DNA of 64,000 nucleotides from assembly GCF_903815225.1 (NCBI RefSeq), contig NZ_LR813084.1:1654501-1718500 (forward strand), read 5' to 3'. Positions 1 through 11,100 of the stretch are shown in pieces. Position 1 is the first letter of the stretch; each line of letters starts with the position of its first letter. The DNA is from Delftia tsuruhatensis. Its GTDB lineage: Bacteria; Pseudomonadota; Gammaproteobacteria; Burkholderiales; Burkholderiaceae_C. The position numbers and the translations under genes are program-made. Below the pieces are notes generated by a model, which was not told where the DNA came from, made no database searches, and worked only from the letters and a program-made list of their open reading frames with translations.

Positions 1-1
1 G

Positions 2-643
2 TCGGGCCTGCTGCCGCGTCCGCCGGGATACACCGGGCCGGCGAATGTCTACGACTTCCTCAAGACCCTTCCCAAGGAAGGCACGCATGGCGAGGGCTTC
101 GTCTACCGCACCGTGCACTCCGAGGTGCTGGGCTGGATCGTCTCGCGCGTCACGGGCCGGCGCTGGAGCGATCTCATGAGCGAGAACATCTGGCAGAAGC
201 TGGGCATGCAGGAGGATGCCTATGTGATGGTGGACAGCACGGGCACGCCGCTGCAGGGCGCGGGCCTGAACGCCACGGCGCGCGACCTGGCGCGGGTGGG
301 CGAGATGCTGCGCCTGGGCGGCAGCTTCAATGGCGCCAGGGTCTTCGACAAGGCGGTGATCGAGGACATCGCGCGTGGCGGCGACCGCGAGCAGTTCAAG
401 TTCCGCGGCATCCAGGCCGCGCGGCCCGGCTACAGCTACCGCAACCAGTGGTGGGTGCTGCACAACGCCGATGGCGCCTACGAGGCCGCCGGCATCCACG
501 GCCAGTTCATCCACGTCAATCCCGCCGCGCAGATGGTGGTGGTCAAGCTGTCGTCGCATCCCGTGGCGGGCACGGGCTTTACCCATGCGCTGACGCTCAA
601 GGCCTGGGCGGCGCTGGCCGATGCGGTGCGCGGCAGACCCTGA
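2..643 (+). CDS. Serine hydrolase, class C beta-lactamase-like fold (5' truncated)
   Basis: This is the C-terminal part of a serine hydrolase of the beta-lactamase class C / 6-aminohexanoate-dimer hydrolase type. The open frame continues to the window edge, so the start and the N-terminal SxxK nucleophile motif lie upstream. The visible part has the family's 'VLGWIVSRVTG' helix, preceded by 'FVYRT' where many members have a YxN motif; whether Tyr keeps its role cannot be settled here. A C-terminal 'AAGIHGQFIHVNP' sits where the KTG-like beta strand motif (here HGQ) would be. The later 'ARDLARVGEMLRLGG' segment is also typical. The gene ends at TGA 641-643, 24 bp before the convergent LysR gene. 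The fold is fairly certain; the substrate is not. Confidence 0.75.
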   Translation, partial: SGLLPRPPGYTGPANVYDFLKTLPKEGTHGEGFVYRTVHSEVLGWIVSRVTGRRWSDLMSENIWQKLGMQEDAYVMVDSTGTPLQGAGLNATARDLARVGEMLRLGGSFNGARVFDKAVIEDIARGGDREQFKFRGIQAARPGYSYRNQWWVLHNADGAYEAAGIHGQFIHVNPAAQMVVVKLSSHPVAGTGFTHALTLKAWAALADAVRGRP

Positions 644-667
644 GCCCTGCGCCGTGCACAACAGGCG

Positions 668-1570
668 CTAGCCCACCAGCCGGTCGGCGCGCGCGTTCCG
701 GGCTTCAATCAGGCATGCAGCCAGGTCGCGGACGATCCGTGATTTCGGAAGGTCCGGCCGGAAGAGGAGCAAGGTCCTGAAGTGCACGGCTGCCGAAAAG
801 GGCCGGAATGTGACGCCGCGGGACGCATAGCCGTCCACCGAGTACGGGTTCACCAGGCCCACGCCCAGCCCCTCCATCGCCAGCGCACAGACGGTTGACG
901 AATTGGGCGTCTCCGCCACGATGCGCGGGCGTACGCCATTCTCGAGAAAGACTTTTTCCAGCTTGCGCCGGACCGTATCTTCCGGCGACAGCGCGATAAA
1001 GGACTCGCCGGCGAGGTCCTGTGGCGTGATGACCGCCCGTTCGGCCAGGCGGTGTCCTGCCGGCAGGGCGCACATCGCCTGGGGGGTCGCGAAGAGCTGA
1101 TGCTCCAGGCCTGCGACATCAATTTCATCCGCTGCCAGTCCCACGTCGAAGCGGCTGCTCATCAGCAGTTCCCGAACGGTGGCGGAAGCCGTCACCTGCA
1201 ATGTGATCGCGATCGCCGGGTGCCTGGCCCTGAACAGTCTCAACGCATGCGGCACCAGCGTGGAGCCCATGGCTGCCAGGCTGGCCACCCGGATGTCTCC
1301 CGTGCCGAAGTCGCGAATCCGCGCGGCGCTGGCCTTCAGGCGATCCAGGCCCTGGAAGGTGGTTTCGACGTCCCGGAAGAAGAGATGTCCTTCGGCCGTG
1401 GGGACCAGCCGGCCCCGCACCCGGTCGAACAGCTGGAATCCCGTGGCCTTCTCCAGCTCGAGAATGCTGCGGCTGATGGCAGGCTGGGTGACGTTCAGCA
1501 GGTCTGCGGCGCGCGAGGCAGAGCCTGTGACCATCACTGCCCGGAACGCTTCGACTTGGCGGAAATTCAT
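668..1570 (-). CDS. LysR-family transcriptional regulator
   Basis: A 300-residue LysR regulator. The N-terminal winged helix-turn-helix begins 'MNFRQVEAFRAVMVTGSASR' and includes 'AADLLNVTQPAISRSILELE'; a type 2 periplasmic-binding-like effector domain fills the rest. I chose the ATG at 1570 because it places the helix-turn-helix at the usual distance from the start; the frame runs upstream to 1615 without better support. The gene is transcribed divergently from the PLP enzyme starting near 1748, so the 177 bp between them probably holds shared control sites and the enzyme is the likeliest target. The effector is unknown, though a sulfur amino acid or related metabolite would fit the neighbour. 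Confidence 0.88.
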   Translation of the reverse strand: MNFRQVEAFRAVMVTGSASRAADLLNVTQPAISRSILELEKATGFQLFDRVRGRLVPTAEGHLFFRDVETTFQGLDRLKASAARIRDFGTGDIRVASLAAMGSTLVPHALRLFRARHPAIAITLQVTASATVRELLMSSRFDVGLAADEIDVAGLEHQLFATPQAMCALPAGHRLAERAVITPQDLAGESFIALSPEDTVRRKLEKVFLENGVRPRIVAETPNSSTVCALAMEGLGVGLVNPYSVDGYASRGVTFRPFSAAVHFRTLLLFRPDLPKSRIVRDLAACLIEARNARADRLVG

Positions 1571-1747
1571 CAACAGCCCATAAGGTTTGATCATGGAGTT
1601 GCATGTCCAGATCATTGATTGTAATCGGATGAGATCCTAGAGTGGCTACCGGGTTGCCAGATGAGCGATGGGTGTTCACCTGGCCTTGACGCCAGGCGCA
1701 ATCCTTGCGGGATTGCAGGTTTGCGCGGCGTGCCGTTCCAACTTGAG

Positions 1748-2908
1748 ATGAAGAGGGCTTTCCCAGTGGCCAAGATTGATGATTTCCGAAGCCTGTCGCC
1801 CGCCATATGGCGCGCTTCCACGGTCCTGTTCGATGACATCGCGGATTTCACGACGCGCAAGGAGCGCTTGTTCGACGGATATACCTATGGCGTGACGGGT
1901 ACGCCGACGACCCGCGCCCTGGAGGAGCGCATCGCATGCCTTGAAAACGCCCCCTTCTGCGTTGCGAGTCCCTCGGGGCAGTCTGCCTTGTGCCAGATCG
2001 GCCTGGCGTTGCTGGGCTGGGGCGACCATGTGCTGATCGCCGACTCCTGCTATGGGCCTTTGAGAACTTTCGCGAACGAATACCTTCGCCGCTTCGGGGT
2101 CGAGTGCGAAACCTACGATCCGGCCATTGGCGCGGAGATCGCCGGCCGCTTCAAGCCCGGCACGAAACTCATCTTCATGGAGTCCCCGGGTTCCTTGACC
2201 ATGGAGATGCAGGACATTCCCGCCATCGTGAAGGCAGCGAAGGCCCACGGAATTCTGACCGTCCTCGACAACAGCTGGGCGTCACCTCTGGGCTTCCAGG
2301 GGGTGCCCGCTGGCGTCGATATCGTGGTCCAGGCCGTCTCCAAGCTCCTGGGGGGGCATTCGGACCTGTTGCTCGGGGCCTTGTCGACCGCAAGTCGCGC
2401 GCTCTATGAGAAGCTGCGCACGGCCCAGAGTGTGCTGGGGCAAGCCGTGAGCCCCGACGATTGCTTTCTCGCGTTGCGGGGGCTGGACACCCTTGCATTG
2501 CGGTATGCCCACCAATGTGCCTGCGCGCTGGCCCTGGCGGAGAAACTGGCCCGGCACCCCATGGTGGAGCGCGTGTTGTTTCCGCCGCTTGCGGGGGACG
2601 AAGGCCATGCCCGCTGGAAGGCGTCGTTCAAAGGGGGTGGATGCGTGCTTTCGTTTGTGCCCAGGCTTGCATCGACCGAAGAGGTCCATCCGTTCTTCGA
2701 TGCGCTGAAGGTCTTCCAGATCGGGGCGAGCTGGGGCGGCGCGCACAGCCTGGCGGCCTACTACCCGGCGGCCGAGCAGGCGAAGCGGACGTACTGCAAG
2801 GTGCAGGCTGGCATCATTCGTCTGGCCGTCGGCCTGGAACCCTCGGAGCATCTTGTCGCTGATGTCCTGCAGGCGCTGCAGCGGGCGGCCCATCGCGCAG
2901 CGACCTGA
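1748..2908 (+). CDS. PLP-dependent trans-sulfuration enzyme (cystathionine beta-lyase / methionine gamma-lyase family)
   Basis: A 386-residue member of the Cys/Met metabolism PLP family, probably cleaving cystathionine or a related sulfur amino acid in the cytoplasm. Visible landmarks are 'YGVTGTPTT' (47-55, the family's YGRxGNPT loop), 'ASPSGQSA' around 73-80 binding the PLP phosphate, 'VLDNSWASP' with the PLP-ring aspartate at 174, and 'AVSKLLGGHSD' with the Schiff-base lysine near 199 and the conserved GHSD. The usual SxTK is AVSK here, a variation seen among cystathionine beta-lyases. ATG 1748 gives the normal family length; an in-frame ATG at 1661 would add 29 residues with no family resemblance. 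It is divergent from a LysR gene. Lyase versus gamma-lyase cannot be decided by eye. Confidence 0.82.
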   Translation: MKRAFPVAKIDDFRSLSPAIWRASTVLFDDIADFTTRKERLFDGYTYGVTGTPTTRALEERIACLENAPFCVASPSGQSALCQIGLALLGWGDHVLIADSCYGPLRTFANEYLRRFGVECETYDPAIGAEIAGRFKPGTKLIFMESPGSLTMEMQDIPAIVKAAKAHGILTVLDNSWASPLGFQGVPAGVDIVVQAVSKLLGGHSDLLLGALSTASRALYEKLRTAQSVLGQAVSPDDCFLALRGLDTLALRYAHQCACALALAEKLARHPMVERVLFPPLAGDEGHARWKASFKGGGCVLSFVPRLASTEEVHPFFDALKVFQIGASWGGAHSLAAYYPAAEQAKRTYCKVQAGIIRLAVGLEPSEHLVADVLQALQRAAHRAAT

Positions 2909-3011
2909 ATCGACATGACCGTCCGACGGTCGTGCGCCCCATGCCTCGATCATGGCGGACCTGGGCGGGTCCACGGCGCAGGGCGTGCGTCCTGCGGGAA
3001 GAGGCATGCAA

Positions 3012-3041
3012 AAAGCCCATGCAGCGGGCTGCATGGGCTTT
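3012..3041 (-). terminator. Rho-independent terminator of gdhA
   Basis: A 13-bp perfect stem (3012-3024 pairing with 3029-3041, 4-nt loop) lies 27 bp beyond the gdhA stop. Read on the minus strand it ends in a T-run. On the plus strand it could also slow transcription leaving the PLP-enzyme gene. Confidence 0.85.
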
Positions 3042-3067
3042 GGTGCGCAAGGGGGTGAAGCGCAGGG

Positions 3068-4742
<1,675 letters not shown>

Positions 4743-5657
4743 TCAGCTGCGCTGCAACTGCGGATGCCGCGCGAACAGGTCGGCGGCCCAGTCCACGAAG
4801 GCCCGCACCTTGGCGCTGAGGTGGCGGTTGGGTGGGTAGACCACATGCACGGGCAGTGGCGGCTGGGTCCATTCGGGCAGCACTTCCACCAGTTCACCGC
4901 TGTCTATCAGCGGCTGGGCAAAGGCCGTGACCAGCTGCGCGATGCCAAAGCCCGCAAGCACGGCGGCCGTGTAGGCATTGCTGTCGTTGGCCGCGATGCG
5001 GTAGTTGCCCGCCACCTCGATGGATTCATCGCCCCGGTGGAATTCCAGCGGGTACATGCGCCGCGTATGGCCCGAGAAGAAGGCGACGATCTGGTGCTTC
5101 GTATCCAGCTCGGACGGGTGCTGGGGCACGCCATGGCGTGCCAGGTAGGCGGGCGAGGCCACGGTGACCCAGTTCATCGACCCTATGCGCCGCGCCACCA
5201 GGGACTGGTCGCTGAGCTCGCCCCCGCGGATCACGCAGTCCACGTTGTCGCTGATCAGGTCCACCAGGCGGTCGCCCACGCCCAGGTCGATCTGTATGTC
5301 GGGGTAGCGTTCGCAGAATTCGGTCAGCGCCGGAATGATGATCAACCGGGCCATGGAGCTGCCCACGTCCAGCCGCAGCCGCCCGCTGGGCGCGGTCTGG
5401 GTGTTGACCATGCTGGCTTCGAGATCGTCGAAGTCGTTGAGCAGGCGCGCCGCGCGTTCGTAGTAGGCCGCGCCATCGGGCGTGACGGTGACGCGCCGCG
5501 TCGTGCGGTTGAGCAGCTTGACGCGCACGCGCGCCTCCAGCGCCTGTATCTGTTTGGTGACCGTGCCCTTGGGCAGGTCCAGCGAATCGGCGGCGCGGGT
5601 GAAGTTGCCTGCTTCCACCACGCGGACGAAGACACGCATGGCCTGGATCTGGTCCAT
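4743..5657 (-). CDS. LysR-family regulator (CrgA-like)
   Basis: A 304-residue LysR regulator beginning 'MDQIQAMRVFVRVVEAGNFT' with the helix-turn-helix 'AADSLDLPKGTVTKQIQALE'. The effector domain begins near residue 90 ('SGRLRLDVGSSMARLIIIPAL'), as in the CrgA subgroup. It is divergent from the degenerate HSL-family gene at 5833 and the RND operon that follows; the 175-bp gap is the likely control region. By analogy with LysR activators such as MexT beside mexEF-oprN it may control the pump. That is inference from position, and the two proteins are not claimed as orthologues. Confidence 0.9.
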   Translation of the reverse strand: MDQIQAMRVFVRVVEAGNFTRAADSLDLPKGTVTKQIQALEARVRVKLLNRTTRRVTVTPDGAAYYERAARLLNDFDDLEASMVNTQTAPSGRLRLDVGSSMARLIIIPALTEFCERYPDIQIDLGVGDRLVDLISDNVDCVIRGGELSDQSLVARRIGSMNWVTVASPAYLARHGVPQHPSELDTKHQIVAFFSGHTRRMYPLEFHRGDESIEVAGNYRIAANDSNAYTAAVLAGFGIAQLVTAFAQPLIDSGELVEVLPEWTQPPLPVHVVYPPNRHLSAKVRAFVDWAADLFARHPQLQRS

Positions 5658-5832
5658 GGAAAGTTGCTCCTGCAGCGCCCGGCAAGGGAATGCCGGCTCG
5701 GCGGAATTCTCACATGCGCGGTATCGGGCGATTGTTCGTGAAACGGAAACAGAGCGATGGCTGCGTTGCTATTTCAGACATGGCCGGCGCCGCCTATATT
5801 CCAACCATCGACCATTGCCGCAGGTTCGCGCC

Positions 5833-6693
5833 ATGTCCACTTCCCCGTCGCTCCCGAACGGCCCCGCCGTCGGGGCGCAGATTGCCGAAACAGAATTCTC
5901 CATCGAGCTGCCCGAGCACGGCACCGTGGCTGCGCGCGCCTATGGCCAGCGCAGGCCCGGCACGGTCTCGCCGCTGGTGCTGCATTTCCATGGCGGCACC
6001 TTTGTCTGCGGCACGCTGGACAACGGGCGCTACATCGGCCGGCTGCTGGCGGAGGCGGGCGCCGTCGTGGTGTCGCTGGCCTATCCGCTGGCGCCCGAGC
6101 ATCCGTTCCCCCAGCCCATCGAGGTCGGCTACGCCATGCTGCAATGGCTGTACAAGCACCGCGTGAAGATGGCGGGCAAGGGCGCGCCGCTGTTTCTTGC
6201 GGGCGAGGAAGCGGGCGGCAACCTGGCCGCCGCCGTGGCCGTGATCTCGCGCGACCGGGGCCATCCGCCGCTTGCGGGCCAGATCCTGGTGTCGCCCATG
6301 CTCGATCCCTGCACCGGCACGGCCTCGCAGCGCGAGGCCACGCCCGAGGCTGGCGAATGCCGCTGGGCCACGGGCTGGCGCGAGTACCTGAGCTGCCCCA
6401 AGGACGCCATGCATCCCTACGCCGTGCCCGGCAGCTCGCTGCGCCTGGCCCAGCTGCCGCCGGCCCTGGTGCTGGTGGGCGGTGACGACCCGCTGCGCGA
6501 CGAGGCCCAGGCCTATGCGGCCCGCCTGCGCGCGGCCGGGGTGGCGGCCAGCAGCCATGTGCTGCCCAGCGCGTCGAACTGGCCGCAGGCCCTGTCCGAG
6601 GCCGAGGCCTGTACGGCCTGCAGCGCCGCCGTGTCCCTGCATGTGCATGACTTCTTCGAGGCCACCATGAACAAGCCCGCAGCACCGGGCTAG
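5833..6693 (+). CDS. HSL-family alpha/beta hydrolase fold protein lacking the catalytic serine and histidine
   Basis: A 286-residue alpha/beta hydrolase fold protein of the hormone-sensitive lipase group. The oxyanion-hole motif 'HFHGGTF' (HGG 53-55) and 'YPLAPEHPFP' (84-93) are well conserved, as is the 'GGDDPLRDEA' loop carrying the family aspartate (219). The nucleophile elbow, however, reads G-E-E-A-G-G at 124-129 in place of GDSAGG, so the Ser is Glu. The C-terminal 'HVLPSASNWP' lacks the catalytic His that normally precedes GF. I read the codons directly: GGC GAG GAA GCG GGC GGC. The protein is therefore unlikely to be an ordinary esterase. It starts 175 bp from a divergent LysR gene and ends 113 bp before the efflux adaptor, so a ligand-binding or regulatory role is possible. 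ATG 5833 sits at the natural family N-terminus. Confidence 0.8.
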   Translation: MSTSPSLPNGPAVGAQIAETEFSIELPEHGTVAARAYGQRRPGTVSPLVLHFHGGTFVCGTLDNGRYIGRLLAEAGAVVVSLAYPLAPEHPFPQPIEVGYAMLQWLYKHRVKMAGKGAPLFLAGEEAGGNLAAAVAVISRDRGHPPLAGQILVSPMLDPCTGTASQREATPEAGECRWATGWREYLSCPKDAMHPYAVPGSSLRLAQLPPALVLVGGDDPLRDEAQAYAARLRAAGVAASSHVLPSASNWPQALSEAEACTACSAAVSLHVHDFFEATMNKPAAPG

Positions 6694-6806
6694 GCCCCGC
6701 GCCGCCGCAGCCGGCGAACCTTGCTGCCCCGTTTTTCCCTTCCGCCTTCCCGGCGCGTTCAGGCGCCGGGCGGGCATCGTGTTCCCTGAATTTCCCAAAA
6801 AACACC

Positions 6807-8081
6807 ATGTCCACCGAATCCACCTCGTCCTCTTCTTCCGTCTCCGCCCAGCGCAAGGGCTGGAGATTGCCTGCCGCCGCTGCGGCCATCCTCGCCGTCA
6901 GCGCCGGCCTGTTCGGCCTGCACGGCATCGAGGCCAAGGCCGATGACGTGCCCGCCAGCGCCCAGCCCGCCGCCACGCCCGTGTCGGTGGCCACGGTCGC
7001 CGAAAGCGAGGTCACCGCCTGGGACGAGTTCTCGGGCCGCCTCGAAGCCGTGGAGCGCGTGGACATCCGCTCGCGCGTGGCCGGTGCCGTGCAGGCCGTG
7101 CACTTTCGCGAAGGCGCGCTGGTCAAGCAGGGCGATCTGCTGATCACCATCGACCCGGCCCCCTACGCCGCCGAGGTCGAGCGGGCCGAAGCCCAGGTGG
7201 CCTCGGCGCAGGCGCGCCAGTCCTATGCGCGCAGCGAGCAGGAACGCGCGCGCCGCCTGTGGGACGAGCGGGCGATTGCCCAGCGCGAGCTGGACGAGCG
7301 CATCAATGCGGGCAGCGAGGCCGAGGCCAATCTGCGCGCGGCCCAGGCGTCCCTGCAATCGGCACGGCTGAACCTGGGCTACACCCAGGTGCGCGCCCCC
7401 GTGTCGGGCCGCATCGGCAAGCGCGAGATCACCGTGGGCAACCTGGTGGCCGCAGGCCCGGGCGCGCCGGTGCTGACCACGCTGGTCTCGGTCAGCCCCA
7501 TCTATGCGAGCTTCGATGCCGATGAGCAGGTCATCACGCGTGCGCTCAAGGAGCTGGACGGCGGCGCTGGCAACCGCGCCAGGATCGACAGCATTCCCGT
7601 GCAGATGGGCACGGCCACGGCCGGCAGCACGCCTTTCGAGGGCCGGCTGCAACTGATCGACAACCAGGTCGATGCCCGAAGCGGCACGGTGCGCGTGCGC
7701 GCCGCCTTCGACAACAAGGATGGCGCCCTCATGCCCGGCCAGTTCGCCCGTATCCGCATGGGCCAGGCGCGCAACAGCAGCATGCTGCTGGTCAGCGAGC
7801 GCGCCATCGGCACGGACCAGAGCAAGAAGTACGTGATGGTGGTGGGCGGCGACAACAAGGCCGTCTACCGCGAGGTGGTGCTGGGCGCCTCGGTCAACGG
7901 CCTGCGCAACGTGACCCAGGGCCTGCAGCCTGGCGAGCGCGTGGTGGTCAACGGCCTGCAGCACATCCGCCCCGGCGCCCTGGTCGCGCCCAAGGAAGTG
8001 TCCATGGATGCGCGGGCCGATGCCCGCCAGCCTGGCACCCGGCAGGCAGCCGAACAAGTGGCTGACGCAACCAAGTCCTGA
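6807..8081 (+). CDS. RND efflux periplasmic adaptor subunit (MexE/AcrA type)
   Basis: A 424-residue membrane fusion protein. A basic N-terminus and hydrophobic segment (about 22-38) form the export or anchor signal. The lipoyl and barrel-sandwich halves follow ('RVAGAVQAVHFREGALVKQG' about 90-109; 'VRAPVSGRIGKREITVGNLV' about 195-214), separated by a helical hairpin rich in Ala, Glu and Gln (about 125-185). Beta-barrel and membrane-proximal domains complete it. It links the inner-membrane pump encoded next to the outer-membrane factor downstream. It is the first gene of a three-gene operon, 87 bp before the pump. I see no lipobox, so it is probably anchored by the N-terminal segment or free in the periplasm. 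Confidence 0.93.
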   Translation: MSTESTSSSSSVSAQRKGWRLPAAAAAILAVSAGLFGLHGIEAKADDVPASAQPAATPVSVATVAESEVTAWDEFSGRLEAVERVDIRSRVAGAVQAVHFREGALVKQGDLLITIDPAPYAAEVERAEAQVASAQARQSYARSEQERARRLWDERAIAQRELDERINAGSEAEANLRAAQASLQSARLNLGYTQVRAPVSGRIGKREITVGNLVAAGPGAPVLTTLVSVSPIYASFDADEQVITRALKELDGGAGNRARIDSIPVQMGTATAGSTPFEGRLQLIDNQVDARSGTVRVRAAFDNKDGALMPGQFARIRMGQARNSSMLLVSERAIGTDQSKKYVMVVGGDNKAVYREVVLGASVNGLRNVTQGLQPGERVVVNGLQHIRPGALVAPKEVSMDARADARQPGTRQAAEQVADATKS

Positions 8082-8167
8082 TCTAGCCGCACACCTTTCC
8101 TGCCTCTGAAATGCCGCCTGACCGCATGCGGCATGGGCCGCGCTTTGCCGTGGCGGAGCCAAACACC

Positions 8168-11100
8168 ATGAACCTATCCAAATTCTTCATTGACCGGCCG
8201 ATCTTCGCGGGCGTGCTTTCGCTGCTGATGCTGATCGCCGGCCTGATCGCCATGGGCGGGCTGCCGATCTCGGAATACCCCGAGGTCGCGCCGCCGTCCG
8301 TGGTGGTGCGCGCCCAGTACCCGGGCGCCAATCCCAAGGTGATCGCCGAGACCGTGGCCACGCCGCTGGAAGAGCAGATCAACGGCGTCGAAGGCATGCT
8401 CTACATGGGCAGCCAGGCCACCAGCGACGGCGTGATGACGCTGACCGTCACCTTCCGCCTGGGCACCGACCCCGACAAGGCGCAGCAGATGGTGCAAAAC
8501 CGCGTCTCGCAGGCCGAGCCGCGCCTGCCGGAAGAGGTGCGCCGCCTGGGCATCACCACGGTCAAGAGCGCACCCGACCTGACCATGGTGGTCCACCTGG
8601 TCTCGCCCAACCAGCGCTATGACATCAACTACCTGCGCAACTACGCGGTGCTGAACGTGAAAGACCCGCTGGCGCGCATCGAGGGCGTGGGCCAGATCCA
8701 GATCTTCGGCGGCGGCGACTACGCCATGCGCGTGTGGCTGGACCCGCAGAAGGTGGCGCAGCGCGGCCTGTCGGCCAGCGATGTGGTGGCCGCCATCCGT
8801 GGCCAGAACGTGCAGGCTGCGGCCGGCGTGGTCGGCGCCTCGCCGGGACTGCCGGGCGTGGACATGCAGTTGTCCATCAACGCCCAGGGCCGCCTGCAGA
8901 GCGAGGAGGACTTCGGCGACATCATCGTCAAGAGCGGCGCCGACGGCGCCGTGACCCGCCTGCGCGACATCGGCCGCCTGGAGATGGGCGCGGCCGACTA
9001 TTCGCTGCGCTCGCTGCTGAACAACGACCCGGCCGTGGGCATGGGCGTCTTCCAGGCGCCGGGCTCCAATGCGCTGGAGATCTCGGCCAATGTGCGCAAG
9101 ACCATGGAGGCCCTGAACAAGAACATGCCCGAGGGCCTGGAGTACCGCATCGCCTACGACCCCACGCAGTTCGTGCGCGCCTCCATCGAATCGGTGGTGC
9201 ACACGCTGCTGGAGGCCATCGTGCTCGTGGTGCTGGTGGTGATCCTGTTCCTGCAGACCTGGCGCGCCTCCATCATCCCGCTGCTGGCCGTGCCGGTTTC
9301 GGTGATCGGCACCTTTGCCGTGCTGCATCTGCTGGGCTTTTCCATCAACGCGCTGAGCCTGTTCGGCCTGGTGCTGGCCATCGGCATCGTGGTGGATGAC
9401 GCCATCGTCGTGGTCGAGAACGTGGAGCGCAACATCGAGGCCGGTCTCACGCCGCGCAACGCCACCTACCGCGCCATGCGCGAAGTGTCCGGGCCCATCA
9501 TCGCCATCGCCCTGGTGCTGTGCGCGGTGTTCGTGCCGCTGGCCTTCATCAGCGGCCTCACGGGCCAGTTCTACAAGCAGTTCGCGGTGACCATCGCCAT
9601 CTCGACGGTGATCTCGGCCATCAATTCGCTGACGCTGTCGCCCGCGCTGGCGGCCCTGCTGCTGCGCGGCCACGATGCGCCCAAGGACGCGCTGACACGT
9701 GGCATGGACCGTGCGTTCGGCTGGCTGTTCCGTGGCTTCAACCGCATGTTCCACCGGGGCTCCGAGGCCTACAGCGGCGGTGTGGGCCGCGTGATATCGC
9801 GCAAGGCGCTGATGCTGGGCATCTACCTGGCGCTGATCGCCGTGACCTTCGGCCTGTTCAAGGCCGTGCCCTCGGGCTTCGTGCCGGCGCAGGACAAGCA
9901 GTACCTGATCGGCTTCGCCCAGTTGCCCGACGGCGCCACGCTGGACCGCACGGACGAGGTGATCCGCCGCATGGGCGAGATCATGAAGGACAACCCCAAC
10001 GTGGAGGACACCATCGCCTTCCCGGGCCTGTCCATCAACGGCTTCACCAACAGCTCCAACTCGGGCATCGTCTTCGCCACGCTCAAGCCCTTTGACGAGC
10101 GCAAGCGAGCCGACCAGAGCGGCGGCGCCGTGGCCGGCCAGTTGAACCAGGCCTTCGCAGGCATCCAGGACGCCTTCATCGTCATGTTCCCGCCGCCGCC
10201 GGTGGCAGGCCTGGGCACCACGGGCGGCTTCAAGCTGCAGCTGGAGGACCGCGCCTCGCTGGGCTATGACCAGATGGACGCGGCCGTGAAGGCCTTCATG
10301 GCCAAGGCCTACCAGACGCCCGAGCTGACCGGCATGTTCACCAGCTGGCAGGTCAACGTGCCCCAGCTGTACGCCGACATCGACCGTACCAAGGCACGCC
10401 AGCTCGGCGTGCCGGTGACGGACATCTTCGACACCATGCAGATCTACCTGGGCAGCCTGTATGCGAACGACTTCAACAAGTTCGGCCGCACCTACAGCGT
10501 CCGCGTGCAGGCCGACGCACCCTACCGCGCGCGTGCCGAGGACGTGGGCATGCTCAAGGTGCGTTCCAGTTCGGGCGAGATGATTCCGCTGTCGGCGCTG
10601 ATGAAGGTGGACTCCAGCTTCGGCCCCGAGCGCGCCATGCGCTACAACGGCTACCTCACGGCCGACATCAACGGGGGTGCAGCACCGGGCTTTTCTTCGG
10701 GCCAGGCGCAGGACGCCATCAAGCGCATCGCGGCCGAGACCCTGCCCAAGGGCATAGCCTTCGAATGGACCGACCTGACCTACCAGGAAATCCTGGCCGG
10801 CAATTCGGCAGTGATCGTGTTCCCGCTGGCCATCCTGCTGGTGTTCCTGGTGCTGGCCGCGCAGTACGAGAGCCTGACCCTGCCCATCGCCATCATCCTG
10901 ATCGTGCCCATGGGGCTGCTGGCGGCGATGACCGGCGTGTGGCTTTCTCGCGGTGACAGCAATGTCTTCACGCAGATCGGGCTCATCGTGCTGGTGGGGC
11001 TGAGCGCGAAGAACGCCATCCTGATCGTGGAGTTCGCGCGCGAGCTTGAGTTCGAGGGCCGCACGCCCATACAGGCCGCCATCGAGGCCAGCCGGCTGCG

